From Ilumatobacter sp963746265 (GTDB lineage: Bacteria; Actinomycetota; Acidimicrobiia; Acidimicrobiales; Ilumatobacteraceae): DNA of 64,000 nucleotides. This document shows positions 45,316-54,728 of this stretch, in pieces (the first letter of the stretch is position 1; the number at the start of each line of letters is the position of its first letter). The stretch lies in the NCBI GenBank assembly GCA_963746265.1, contig CAVVAM010000001.1:1-64000 (forward strand). Reading direction: 5' to 3'. The translations under genes were made by a program, and so were the position numbers. The notes beneath the pieces were generated by a model that was not told the origin of the DNA, made no database searches, and worked only from the letters and a program-made list of their open reading frames with translations.

Positions 45316-45990
45316 TCAGGCTCCGAGCTCGAAGGGCAGATTCGGGAGGAACAAGTAGAGCGGGACGTCGACGCCGAACACGACCAGCGCCCCGCTGACC
45401 AGGGCCAGTGGGGCGGCGACGAGACCCAGCACGACGAGCGGCCGGGGCAGTGGGCCGGAGCGTGCGAACAGGACGTAGAAGATCGTTGCGCCGGCTGCGA
45501 AGCCCAAAGTGTGCAACGAGTAGGCGAAGGCCTGTGACTCGTACAGCATCGCTCCCTGGGTCACGAGCGTGTCGGTCGCCCCGGCGCCGTTGGCTTCTTC
45601 GCTGGTCCACCACAGCGCGAACACCAGCACCTCTCGGACGGCCACAGTGCCGCTTCGACCAGATACAGCCCGAGCGCGACTGCTGCAACGTTGCGGCCGT
45701 GGCGTCGCAGAACGACGAACAGCATCACCCCGAGGGCGACGATGCCGCCTGCCGTGACCATCTCGCCCACAATGCTGGCCCGAAGCTGCCCCTCGTTTGC
45801 TGCGATCTCCGCCATCGTGGCGGCCATGTCGTCCGGGGCCGAGTTGGCGAGCAGGTCAACCGGTGCCAGTAGCAAGCCGCTGACGGCTGAGGCGATGGCC
45901 TGCAGCAGGAACGCCGCTCCCAACAACCGCAACGTGCCCGAGCCAACAGCCTGGTCCGCGTGGGCCCCGTCATCGTTCTTGCTTTCAGGC
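45316..45990 (-). pseudogene. DUF4386-like membrane protein, split by a frameshift
   Basis: First part (LRLLGAAFLLQAIASAVSGL, NEGQLRASIVGEMVTAGGIV, LRRHGRNVAAVALGLYLVEA) and second part (VREVLVFALWWTSEEANGAG, LYESQAFAYSLHTLGFAAGA) are in different frames meeting near 45645 at EAALW-AVREVL. Together they give a DUF4386-type protein of about 220 residues with six to seven helices. No clear start codon is in frame upstream, so the 5' end may be damaged too. It follows the next membrane-protein gene and overlaps its end. Confidence 0.6.
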
Positions 45991-46686
45991 CGTGCTGAAA
46001 CGCTCGGCGCGTGTCTCGGAGCTCGGCTGGTCACCCGGCGCGTGTTCCTGCAGCAGGAGCACGCCAAGCCAGACGAACCAGACGATGAGGCCGATCCCGA
46101 ACACGGCCCCGACGGCTTCGAGCGCGGGAATGACGGTGACGAGGCCCGCCACACCGGCGGCCAGGCCGACATAGTTCAGTATCCGTGGCAGCACCGCGGT
46201 CCTCAGGGACGCCCAGCTCACCAGCAGGATCCAGACACCACCGGCGATTTCGTTGCCGCCGCCCAGCCCGTTCTGCACCGCATCGAGCGCCGACCACACC
46301 GTCTCCGCCCCGGCAGGGTCGGTGTCGTGGAGGTCGGCGACGGTGCCGATCGCGATGTTGGAAACCATGCCGGCCGCGATCACGAGTCCCGCCCAGATGA
46401 GCCCGAACGCTCCCGAGGCCTGCGCCATCGCAGGCGACAGTGCCTTCAGGCGGTCACGCAGCGCCAGCACGAGCGGCACGAGCACGATCCCGAACAAGAT
46501 GAAGATCACCACGTTCCAGACGTAGAGCGCCGCCTGGTGGTCGACGACGAACGCCACCGACTCTTCGGGCGTCGGGTCCCCGGTGGTGTAGTCGGTCAGG
46601 ACGGTCGCAAACATCACAATCCCGAACAAGAACGTCGCCGCGGCAACCAGCGCCGCGATTCCAGCGGCCTTCGGTTTCTGATCCAT
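45985..46686 (-). CDS. Integral membrane protein, DUF4386-like
   Basis: 233 residues with seven to eight helices (IAALVAAATFLFGIVMFATV, LYVWNVVIFILFGIVLVPLV, VGLAAGVAGLVTVIPALEAV) and a polar C-terminal tail. Size and order of helices resemble DUF4386 proteins. ATG at 46686 with GAGGAG 6 bases upstream. Its partner downstream is of the same kind but frameshifted. Function unknown. Confidence 0.65.
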   Translation of the reverse strand: MDQKPKAAGIAALVAAATFLFGIVMFATVLTDYTTGDPTPEESVAFVVDHQAALYVWNVVIFILFGIVLVPLVLALRDRLKALSPAMAQASGAFGLIWAGLVIAAGMVSNIAIGTVADLHDTDPAGAETVWSALDAVQNGLGGGNEIAGGVWILLVSWASLRTAVLPRILNYVGLAAGVAGLVTVIPALEAVGAVFGIGLIVWFVWLGVLLLQEHAPGDQPSSETRAERFSTA

Positions 46687-46905
46687 GATCGTCTCCTCTC
46701 CGACCGGTGAGGCGGTCTGACGGTGGCTCACGACGACCATTTTCAGACGCCGCAACGCCCTCTCATCTCACTCTGACCCAGTCGCCGCTCGAGCCACAGA
46801 GCCCTTGGACCCTCCTCGCGACCTGTGCCCCCCTACGACGCCGACCGACACAGCAACGGAATTGATGACCATGAGGACTCGGAGCGGAGGCAACGACCGC
46901 GACCA
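46687..46905. other. Intergenic region, no gene recognised
   Basis: Contains the ribosome site of the membrane-protein gene. Nothing else seen. Confidence 0.4.
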
Positions 46906-47279
46906 ATCGCCGGCGCGAGCGGATTCCTCCCGAAGAACAACGAACCCGAGGAACTGATCCATGCCGTGCGCGTCATCGTTCGCGGAGACGCCCTCCTCGA
47001 TCAGTCATCAACCGACGACTGATCGAGGAATACGTGCAACGCGCCCGCCCACCCGTGACAGACACCACCACGCTCGATCGGCTGACCGAACGCGAGCGCG
47101 AGGTGCTCGAACACGTCGCACGCGGACACTCCAACAGCGAGATCGTCGCCAACCTCTACGTCAGCGGCACCACCATCAAGACCCACGTCGCACACCCGCT
47201 GATGAAACCTCACGCCCGCGATCGAACCCAACTCGTGGTCGTCGCCGACGAAACTGCCCTCGTTCGACCGGCCACATGA
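46906..47279 (+). pseudogene. NarL/LuxR-type response regulator remnant
   Basis: The end of a receiver domain (AGASGFLPKNNEPEELIHAV, RVIVRGDALLDQS) is followed in another frame by TRRLIEEYVQRARP and a LuxR helix-turn-helix (LTEREREVLEHVARGHSNSE). One C is missing from a C run near 47016. The first 85 or so residues, with the phosphorylated Asp, are absent. Resembles the complete regulator at 54027-54728. Confidence 0.7.
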
Positions 47280-47328
47280 CGCCCCGACCGCCACGACGCT
47301 CGGCACCGCCGGTGGCCGATGGGCTCGA

Positions 47329-47627
47329 TCAGTCGCGGCCCATCGATGGGCCGATGATCTCTGCACCGTGGGGTTCGCTCGCAGCGACCAGCCGGGGGGC
47401 GTCGGGCGGCCCAGCAGGCGGCAGGGTTGCCGACGGCGCCGCGTCGGATGCATCGATGTGACACGACTCGAAGCCACCAGGCGTGACGAGTTCGCAGAAG
47501 TGCGCCTGCTCGCTCGTGACGAGAACGTGTGCGGTACGTCGCGCGGCAGCAAGACCGCCTCGCCAGGGGTTGCTGCGAACTCGTCGTCGCCTCGGTGCAC
47601 GACGAGTTCGCCGTCGAGCGCACGATG
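47329..47627 (-). pseudogene. Cupin-domain protein remnant
   Basis: LDGELVVHRGDDEFAATPGE then AVLLPRDVPHTF is a cupin core (metal ligands partly visible, P-x-x-x-x-H-x-F). It continues in another frame with LVTSEQAHFCELVTPGGFES. The 5' part is missing and its broken end abuts a TetR remnant on the other strand. Confidence 0.6.
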
Positions 47628-47838
47628 AGCCGTATCGCCGACCGCGCCGGCGGCCGTGCAGACGCTGTACGCCTCGTTCAAGACGAAGCGGGCGATCCTG
47701 ACCGCCGCCATCCATGTCGCGATCGCCGGCGACGATGAGCCCGTGCCTGTCAACGAGCGTCCGTGGATGCAGCCCGTCTGGGAGGCGACCAGCGGCCCGT
47801 CGACGGTTCGGGCGTACGCGCTTCCGGACGAAACGTGA
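47622..47838 (+). pseudogene. TetR-family regulator remnant
   Basis: MSRIADRAGG, then in another frame AVQTLYASFKTKRAILTAAI and HVAIAGDDEPVPVNERPWMQ, matches the recognition half of a TetR HTH and the start of its effector domain. First helices and most of the C-terminal domain are missing. Lying back to back with the cupin remnant, it suggests a former divergent pair whose 5' ends and shared promoter were deleted. Confidence 0.6.
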
Positions 47839-48136
47839 GAGGCCGTTCGACGGGATCTCTGCAATGCACCGGTGAAGCCAAGCCGGTATGCACCCGCTCG
47901 AGGTCGTCGTCCGGGTCCGGCGGCCAGAAGGCGGCGAGGGCCCCACAGCCGGCCCATCGCGCCGCGAGCCGACCGGCTGCGGCGCACGGATCATTGCGCG
48001 CGCGACCGGGGGTGGGCTGCCGGTGGTCGGGAACTCGTCGAAGGGCTGGCGCCGGCGGGGCGACGACGGGGCCGGCACTCGGACCGGCATGTAGGGCGAC
48101 TCGTCGGCATCCGGGCACAGGCCGACTGGAAGGTTC
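47839..48136. other. Intergenic stretch, no gene recognised
   Basis: About 300 bp without a credible frame; probably more decayed DNA. Confidence 0.4.
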
Positions 48137-48790
48137 TCAGCAGTAGTCGCGCAAACCGTGGAGTGGGGCGGCGCCGGTGAGTGCTCGGTAGCCGGCTTCG
48201 AGGGCGTCGCAGCCGTGGTCGTGGATGGTGACGATGCCGGCCGGTCGGTCGATCAGGCCCCAGGTCATGATCTCGGCGGCCTGCTCGCAGCCGTTCTCGT
48301 GCCACGCCGCGGCGTCGCGGTTGCGCCAGTACTCGTAGCCGCGCAGCGCCTGGAAGTCGGCCTGCCGCGCTTCGGTCAGGTTGTGCTCGAGCCAGGCGTG
48401 GGAGAGCTCGTGAAGGATGAGTGCTTCGGTGACCGGGCCGGCGTCGGTGGTGCAGAGTCCGATGACACTTCCCTGCTCGTTTGTTTCGTGGACGCCGCGG
48501 TAGCCGCCACACGGGCTGGGGTCGTCGCCGTGACACACAACTCGGAGTGGGGGGAGCGTGAGGTCGGCCTGTTCGAAGAGGTCGATGGCCCAGATCACCG
48601 AGGTGACGAGCTCGTCGGGCATGTCGACGAACTCGAGTCGCACCGGTCCCGGTTCGAGGGCCGGTTCTGCAACGATCGGCTCGGGGAGGGGCGGCGCCGG
48701 TGCGGTCATGAAGGGCGGGCAGATCTGGACCGTCGCGGCGGTCAGTGCGAGGAGTGTACGGAGGACGGTTCCCATATCCGAAGCATCCAT
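48137..48790 (-). CDS. Secreted protein with HExxH-like metallopeptidase motif
   Basis: 217 residues from the ATG at 48790 (AAGG about 6 bases upstream). Signal-like start (VLRTLLALTAATVQICPP). The motif ILHELSHAWLEHN is of HExxH type (H-E-L-S-H) and binds zinc in peptidases; the surrounding residues (AWHENGCEQAAEIMTWGL) carry a possible third ligand Glu. Four to six Cys suggest disulfides. Divergent from the large chimeric regulator, starts 194 bp apart. Substrate unknown. Confidence 0.65.
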   Translation of the reverse strand: MDASDMGTVLRTLLALTAATVQICPPFMTAPAPPLPEPIVAEPALEPGPVRLEFVDMPDELVTSVIWAIDLFEQADLTLPPLRVVCHGDDPSPCGGYRGVHETNEQGSVIGLCTTDAGPVTEALILHELSHAWLEHNLTEARQADFQALRGYEYWRNRDAAAWHENGCEQAAEIMTWGLIDRPAGIVTIHDHGCDALEAGYRALTGAAPLHGLRDYC

Positions 48791-48983
48791 CGGGTGCCTT
48801 GACCCTGGCTGCGGGGGGCCCAAGCAGCGGCTTCTCGGTGCCTTATGGCTGACTTTCCGAGTCGGCGGGACGGCCACGGTGACCGGCGTCATGGCGACGG
48901 CACGGGGGTCGAATGGCCCTTCCGCATCGACCACAGGGCGTGTTCGGTGAGGGTGCGGATCCGATCGAGGAGGCACGCGGATC

Positions 48984-51900
48984 GTGGAGTTCAGGGTGCT
49001 CGGCCAGCTGGAGGTGTTCGGCGACGGCCGGCCAATCGAGCTGGGCTCGCCGAAGCAGCGGTCGCTGTTGGCGCTGCTGTTGGTCCATCACGGGTCTGTG
49101 GTCTCGACGGATCGGATCATCGACGAGTTGTGGGCTGACAGCGCCGGCGCGGACCACCAGAACGCGGTGTGGGTGCTCGTGTCCAACCTGCGTTCGGCGC
49201 TCGAGCCCCGTCGAGAACCGCGCACGGAGGGTTCGGTCGTCTTGACCCGGCCGCCGGGCTACGTCTTGGACGTACCGGTCGACGACGTCGACGCGTTGCA
49301 GTTCGAGCGACTGACGATGGACGGTCGTGAGCTCGTCGCCGAGGATCCTGAGGCGGCCTCGACCGTGCTCGGGGAGGCGTTGGCGTTGTGGCGCGGGCAC
49401 GCCTACGAGGAGTTCACCTATGAGTCGTTCGCCCAGCAGGAGATCACGCGGCTCAACGAGCTCAGGCTGGAGGCGGTCGAGGCACGCATCGACGCCGACC
49501 TCGGACGAGGGTTCTCCGGCGAGTTGATCTCGGAGCTGTTGACCCTGACGACTCGACATCCGCTGCACGAGCGGTTCACCGGGCAGTTGATGCTCGCGGC
49601 GTGTCGGTCCGGTCGGCGCGCCGAGGCGCTGCGGGCCTATCGGGAGCTGCGTACGCGGCTGGCGCGGGAGCTCGGACTCGATCCGTCGACCGAGCTGCAG
49701 GAGCTCGAGGAGCGCATCATCCACGACGACCCCTCGTTGTGCGCGTCGTCGACTGGCGGAGTCCGAGCGCGCACCTTGCGACCCGGGCTGGCCGTGCGGG
49801 GCTACGAGCTCCGTCGCGAGATCGGTCGCACCGACCTCGGGGTCGTGCACGTTGCGTTCCAGCCCGACGTGGGCCGCGAGGTGGCGATCACGACGGTGTC
49901 GCCCGGGGTCGCCGACGATCCGGCGTTCGTCAGACGGTTCGAGGGCGATGCCAGGTTGCTCGGGTCCCTGGAACACCCGAACATCGTTCCGCTGTACGAC
50001 TACTGGCGCGAGCCCGGCGCGGCGTATCTCGTCACTCGCCACATGCGCGGAGGGAGTCTGTCCGAGATCCTCCAGACCAGGGCATTGACAGAGGTCGAGA
50101 CGTTGCACATGGTCGACGACATCGCGGGGGCGCTCGATGCGGCGCACGCGCACGGTGTCGTACACGGAAGCGTCGGGGACGACACCGTCCTCTTCGACGA
50201 GGACGGCCGGGCCTACCTGTCCGGCTTCGGGATGGGCAGCGCCCCGCCGGCCTCGGTCGTCGTGCCGCACAGCGAGGGTCGCAACGGGGCCGGGGACGTG
50301 TCGGGCCTCGCGGTCGTCGCCGCGCACGCGTTGACCGGGCTCACCCGTCCGCTGCCGGCGATCGAGGGAGCGCTACCGCGGGCAGTCGCCGACGTCGTCC
50401 GACGAGCGGCCGACCCGCGATCGACGCGCCGGCCTGCGCCCAGCGACTTTGCCAGGGAGTTCGCTGTCGCACTGGACAGCGGCGCCGGCTCCTCGGCGAG
50501 AACGGTGTCGCCGGAGCGTCCGATCGAGAACCCCTATCGCGGGCTCGCCCCGTTCGGTCGGGCAGATGCAGCGGTCTTCCATGGCCGTGCGCAGGTGGTC
50601 GACCGCCTCATCGCACGGCTGGGTGCTCCCGGGGTCGACGGACGGTTCGTCGCGCTGGTCGGGCCGAGCGGCAGCGGGAAGTCGAGTGTGGTGATGGCCG
50701 GCCTCGTCCCGGCGCTCGAAGCCGACGCCGTGGCGGGTTCGTCGGAGTGGTTCATCACCTCGATGACCCCGGGGGCGCATCCGTTCGAGGCGTTGGAGGC
50801 CGCCCTGCTGCGCATCGCGTCGGCGCCGCCGCCGAACTTGTTCGGGGAACTGACCGGAGGCGACGACGGCCTGCGCCGCGCCGTCCGCGGGATCCTCCCC
50901 GACGACGACTCCCAGCTGTTGCTCGTGATCGACCAGTTCGAAGAGGTCTTCACGCTTGCCGACGCGGCGGCGATCACGCCGTTCCTCGATGCGATCGTCG
51001 GCGCGGTCAGCGATGCCGACAGCCCGCTCCGCGTCGTGCTCACCCTGCGAGCCGACTTCTACGACCGGCCCCTCCGGCACCGGCCGTTCGGCGAACTGGT
51101 CCGCGACGGCACGGAGGTCATCACCCCGATGTCGGTGGACGAACTCGAGCAGGCGATCACGGCACCGGTCGAGCGGCTCGGCATCTCCTATTCGCCGTCC
51201 CTGGTCGCCGAGATGATCGCCGAGGTCGAGGGTCGACCCGGAGCGCTGCCGCTGCTGCAGTTCGCGCTCACGGAGCTGTTCGAGCAGCGCCGCGGCGAAG
51301 TCATCGACCAGGAGGACTACCGGGCGATCGGCGGTATCTCCGGCGCCCTCGCGTCGCGCGCCGAATCGCTCTACGCCGTGGGCACTCCCCCTGAACGGGA
51401 GGCGTCACGACACGTGTTCCTGCGACTCGTGACGCTCGGTGAGGGTGTCCACGACACCCGACGCCGAGTCCTGGTCTCGGAGCTGGAGGACCTCCCGAGC
51501 GACCGACGAGCCGTCCCGACGATTCTCGATCGCTACACCACGCACCGTCTCCTCACGGCAGACCGGGATCCGGTCACCCGCGGCCCGACCATCGAGATCT
51601 CCCACGAGGCCCTCTTGAGCGAGTGGGAGCGACTCCGGACGTGGGTCCACGAAGCCCGCGACGACCTCCGCCACCAGCGCCGGCTCCGGCAGGCGATGGC
51701 CGAGTGGGTCGAGGCCGGGCGATCCGACGACCAGTTGCTCTCCGGGGGATTGCTCACCCGTTTGAGCACGTGGGCCGGAGAGAGCGACGTCCCGCTCGGT
51801 GAGGCCGAGCGCGACTACCTCGCGGTGAGTGTGGCCGCCCGCGACCGCGAGGTGCGCAAGGCCGAGGAGCGGGACGCCGAACGCCGCGCCGCCGAGGGGC

Positions 51901-53741
51901 GGGCCCGCCGCCGGCTGGGGTACAGCGTGGCCGCGGTCATGGTCGCCGTCGTTGTCGGGGTCCTGGCCGTCGTCGCGCTCCGGCAGCGACAGTCGGCGCA
52001 ACGATCCGAGGCCATGATCGCGGCCACCCTGCAGTCGCAGGAGCTGGCCGCGGCCTCGGCCGTCCATCTCCGCTCCGATCCGGCCCTCGCCACTCGGCTC
52101 GCCCTCGAGTCGGCGGCGGCAACGGCGGACCTCGGCTTCGTGACCCCGGAGGCGCTCGACGCGCTGCATTGGTCGATCCAGGAAGCGCACATCGTCTATC
52201 CAGCCGACGAGGCGACGCCGGTCGCCGTCCGGCCCGGCCCGCGCGGCGCCACCGGGATCTTCGCGCTCCCCACCGACCAGGTGGTGGAGCTGGCGCGGCT
52301 GGCCGGACCCCGCGAGTTGACAGCGGCAGAGTGCACGGAGCACTTCGGCCGCATCGACTGTCCGGATCCGTTGCGGCCGATGCCGACGGGCCTCGAGGTG
52401 CAGGGCGGCGACGAGGCGTACGGGGTCGTCGCTTCGACCGCCCCGGGCGCGCTCGACGGGACACAGGTCGAGGTGGTCGACCCGCTCGGCTCCGCCGGCT
52501 TCGGCGACGACCTCACCCGCTTCACGGACGAGAACGGGATCCTCGTCGCCCGGCCGATCAGCGGAGGCGGAGATGCCGAACTCGTGCGCCGCATCCAGCA
52601 GCAGCAGCCGCTTCCTGACGTCGTGATGTGGCCGACCCCGGGTTCGCTGGCCGAGCAGGCGCCGAGTTCGATGATCGATCTCTCCACGTACCTCGACATG
52701 GATCAGCTGCGGGCCGACATGGGACCGTCGCTGCTGTCGTTGGGCACGATCGGTGACGACGGGACCTGGCCGTCGGCCGAGGGTTCCTTCGTCGGCCTGC
52801 CAATCAAGCTCGACATCAAGGGTCTCGTGTACTACCCGAAGGACGACTTCGACGCGGCGGGCTATGAGATCCCCGAGACCTACGACGAGCTCGTCGAGCT
52901 GTCGGAGCAGATCGTCGCCGACGGACGCTCTCCCTGGTGCTTCGGCTTCGCGGAGAACGGTCTCTCCGATGGGTGGCCCGGCACCGATCTGATCGAGACG
53001 CTCGTGCTGCGGGAGGGCGGCGCCGAGCTGTACGACGCCTGGACGTACCACCACATCCCCTTCGACGCCCCACCGATCCGCGCCGCAGCGACCCGAGCCG
53101 AGACGCTGCTGTTCAGCGAGGGATTCGTGCTCGGCGGGTCGGGCAAGATCAGCCAGACGCAGTGGTGGGCCGGCATGGACGAGTTGCTGACGGACGAGCC
53201 GGGCTGCTGGCTCTACCACCAGGCCGACTTCGCCCTCCAAGGCGTTCCGGCCAGTGCTACCCCTGGGGTCGACGTGGCGTTCTTCCCGTTCCCGCCTCTC
53301 GACGTCGGAGACACCCTCCCGGTGTCGGGCGGAGGCGGGTTCTTCTCGGTCATCGCCGATCGACCCGAGATCCGCAGGTTCGTCCGCTACGTGGCGTCCC
53401 CGAGGTGGGGGGAGGAGTGGGCGGCGGCGCCCCTCAGCCAATTCCTGTCACCGAACGCCCGGTTCGATCCCGCGGCGTACGGACGCGACGCAGACCCCGT
53501 CGTCGCAGCAGTCCGACGGGCGATGGGCGAGTTCGCCCGAGCGGCCATCGCCGACGGGTCGTTCCGCTTCGACGCGTCCGACCTCATGCCCGGCACGATC
53601 GGGAGCTTCGACCGCGAGGAACTGACGGAAGGCGAATTCTGGCGGGGCATGATCGACGTCGTCGACGGTGCCCGAACGATGGACCAGGTGCTGAGCGACA
53701 TCGAAGCGGCCTGGCTCGATCTGGAGGCGGCCTCGTCGTGA
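48984..53741 (+). CDS. Chimeric BTAD regulator, pseudokinase, STAND NTPase and solute-binding protein
   Basis: 1585 residues. 1-95: OmpR-type winged helix (VEFRVLGQLEVFGDGRP). 98-246: BTAD helices. 265-500: protein-kinase fold, but VAIK reads VAITT, HRD reads VVHGS near 390 and DFG reads GFG, so it is a pseudokinase. 515-900: nSTAND1-type NTPase (NPYRGLAPF, P-loop GPSGSGKSS near 559, Walker B LLLVIDQFEE near 644). 979-1000: one membrane helix. About 1160-1585: extracellular solute-binding protein (VVMWPTPGSLAEQ, VGLPIKLDIKGLVYYPKDDF). DNA-binding and ATPase parts would be inside and the sugar-binding type domain outside: a one-piece membrane sensor-activator. GTG start, GAGGAGG 11 bases upstream. 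Intact. Regulon unknown. Confidence 0.88.
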   Translation: MEFRVLGQLEVFGDGRPIELGSPKQRSLLALLLVHHGSVVSTDRIIDELWADSAGADHQNAVWVLVSNLRSALEPRREPRTEGSVVLTRPPGYVLDVPVDDVDALQFERLTMDGRELVAEDPEAASTVLGEALALWRGHAYEEFTYESFAQQEITRLNELRLEAVEARIDADLGRGFSGELISELLTLTTRHPLHERFTGQLMLAACRSGRRAEALRAYRELRTRLARELGLDPSTELQELEERIIHDDPSLCASSTGGVRARTLRPGLAVRGYELRREIGRTDLGVVHVAFQPDVGREVAITTVSPGVADDPAFVRRFEGDARLLGSLEHPNIVPLYDYWREPGAAYLVTRHMRGGSLSEILQTRALTEVETLHMVDDIAGALDAAHAHGVVHGSVGDDTVLFDEDGRAYLSGFGMGSAPPASVVVPHSEGRNGAGDVSGLAVVAAHALTGLTRPLPAIEGALPRAVADVVRRAADPRSTRRPAPSDFAREFAVALDSGAGSSARTVSPERPIENPYRGLAPFGRADAAVFHGRAQVVDRLIARLGAPGVDGRFVALVGPSGSGKSSVVMAGLVPALEADAVAGSSEWFITSMTPGAHPFEALEAALLRIASAPPPNLFGELTGGDDGLRRAVRGILPDDDSQLLLVIDQFEEVFTLADAAAITPFLDAIVGAVSDADSPLRVVLTLRADFYDRPLRHRPFGELVRDGTEVITPMSVDELEQAITAPVERLGISYSPSLVAEMIAEVEGRPGALPLLQFALTELFEQRRGEVIDQEDYRAIGGISGALASRAESLYAVGTPPEREASRHVFLRLVTLGEGVHDTRRRVLVSELEDLPSDRRAVPTILDRYTTHRLLTADRDPVTRGPTIEISHEALLSEWERLRTWVHEARDDLRHQRRLRQAMAEWVEAGRSDDQLLSGGLLTRLSTWAGESDVPLGEAERDYLAVSVAARDREVRKAEERDAERRAAEGRARRRLGYSVAAVMVAVVVGVLAVVALRQRQSAQRSEAMIAATLQSQELAAASAVHLRSDPALATRLALESAAATADLGFVTPEALDALHWSIQEAHIVYPADEATPVAVRPGPRGATGIFALPTDQVVELARLAGPRELTAAECTEHFGRIDCPDPLRPMPTGLEVQGGDEAYGVVASTAPGALDGTQVEVVDPLGSAGFGDDLTRFTDENGILVARPISGGGDAELVRRIQQQQPLPDVVMWPTPGSLAEQAPSSMIDLSTYLDMDQLRADMGPSLLSLGTIGDDGTWPSAEGSFVGLPIKLDIKGLVYYPKDDFDAAGYEIPETYDELVELSEQIVADGRSPWCFGFAENGLSDGWPGTDLIETLVLREGGAELYDAWTYHHIPFDAPPIRAAATRAETLLFSEGFVLGGSGKISQTQWWAGMDELLTDEPGCWLYHQADFALQGVPASATPGVDVAFFPFPPLDVGDTLPVSGGGGFFSVIADRPEIRRFVRYVASPRWGEEWAAAPLSQFLSPNARFDPAAYGRDADPVVAAVRRAMGEFARAAIADGSFRFDASDLMPGTIGSFDREELTEGEFWRGMIDVVDGARTMDQVLSDIEAAWLDLEAASS

Positions 53742-53814
53742 CCGGGAAGTCGGGAACGCCGAATCGTCGGGCACTCCGGGTAAGGCAGATGAGGCACCAA
53801 GAGAGTGGGCAGAG

Positions 53815-53878
53815 CGCCCCCAAGCTGAGAACAATGGTTCGATCCCTGTCATCCACTCTCGAAACACCTGGTAGATGC
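53815..53878 (+). repeat. Compound repeat copy F: tRNA-Gly 3' half only
   Basis: Core CCCCAAGCTGAGAACAATGG, TTCGATCCCTGTCATCCACTC, then ACACCTGGTAGATG as after copies D and E. The left arm and right palindrome are absent. The acceptor reads CATCCACTC, further from a working tRNA than the other copies. Confidence 0.75.
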
Positions 53879-54025
53879 GGTGGATCTCTGCGGTGAGTCG
53901 GCGTCGTCCTGCTGGAGCAACACGACGAATGGGCTGTCGTAGGTGCTGAGCAGGTTCGGCCCCGGGAGCAGCACCAGGAGAAGCGTCGCTCCGCAGAGGG
54001 CGCTGAGTGTCGAGCGTTCAGGCAT
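53862..54025 (-). pseudogene. N-terminus of a small secreted or membrane protein, cut by copy F
   Basis: MPERSTLSALCGATLLLVLL then PGPNLLSTYDSPFVVLLQQD reads as a signal-anchor protein, starting one base after the response-regulator stop. After about 40 codons the frame runs into repeat copy F. It was probably the fifth gene of the two-component operon before the repeat joined here. Confidence 0.45.
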
Positions 54026-54026
54026 G

Positions 54027-54728
54027 TCACCACCCGTTCTCGCCGAGCTGGCGGGCGGGGGTGTCGGGCGGGAGTTGGTCGATATCAGGTTGAGCGATGC
54101 CGGCCGTGAACGCGGCGATGACGGCTTGGACTCGGTCTCTCACTCCGAGCTTGGTCAGAACGTGGCTGACGTGAGTCTTGACGGTTGCTTCGCTGAGGAA
54201 GAGTTCCGCTGCGATCTCAGCGTTGGAACGACCGGTTGCGAGGTGTTCGAGCACGTGTCGTTCGCGTTCGGTGAGATCGTCGATGCCCGGAACGGTCCGT
54301 ACCCGCAGAGAGGTACGGGCTTGATCGATGACGGTTCTGATCAGCGACGGCGCCAGCGCAGCATCGCCTGCCGCCACTGCACGAACTGCTTCGACCAGAT
54401 CCCCGGCTGATGAATCCTTGAGCAGGAAGCCCGAGGCCCCGGCCAGCACGGCGGCGGAGACGTAGTCATCGAGGCCGAACGTCGTGAGGATCACGATGCG
54501 CGGCGGATCGGGTCGGGCCATGATCTGCTCAGTGGCGGCGAGCCCGTCCAGATTGGGCATCCGAATGTCCATCAGGACCACATCGACGTGGCAGGTCCTG
54601 CAGGCCTCGATGATCTCGGTGCCGTCGGCGACCGAGGCGACGACGGTCATGTCAGGTTCGTTGTCGATGATCAACTCGAAGCCCGTCCGGATCATGTCGA
54701 GGTCGTCGGCGATGGCAACTCGAATCAT
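54027..54728 (-). CDS. NarL/LuxR-type response regulator
   Basis: 233 residues. Receiver domain with Asp8-Asp9, phosphoacceptor Asp54 (VVLMDIRMP), Thr and Lys105-type residues (ILTTFG, GFLLKD). LuxR HTH near 165-215 (LTERERHVLEHLATGRSNAE, SEATVKTHVSHVLTKLGVRD). The last 25 residues are a polar extension. Start overlaps the kinase stop (ATGA), so the pair is co-expressed. It should activate or repress transcription on phosphorylation by the adjacent kinase. Confidence 0.92.
   Translation of the reverse strand: MIRVAIADDLDMIRTGFELIIDNEPDMTVVASVADGTEIIEACRTCHVDVVLMDIRMPNLDGLAATEQIMARPDPPRIVILTTFGLDDYVSAAVLAGASGFLLKDSSAGDLVEAVRAVAAGDAALAPSLIRTVIDQARTSLRVRTVPGIDDLTERERHVLEHLATGRSNAEIAAELFLSEATVKTHVSHVLTKLGVRDRVQAVIAAFTAGIAQPDIDQLPPDTPARQLGENGW

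Noticed and set aside
51405..53441. 678-codon minus-strand frame opposite the chimeric regulator
   Set aside because: Shadow composition without motifs; the plus strand has STAND and solute-binding features in a continuous frame.
4861..53859. tRNA-Gly genes at the five cores
   Set aside because: Only the half from the anticodon loop to the acceptor end is present; no D arm or 5' acceptor strand pairs with it. They were kept as repeats.
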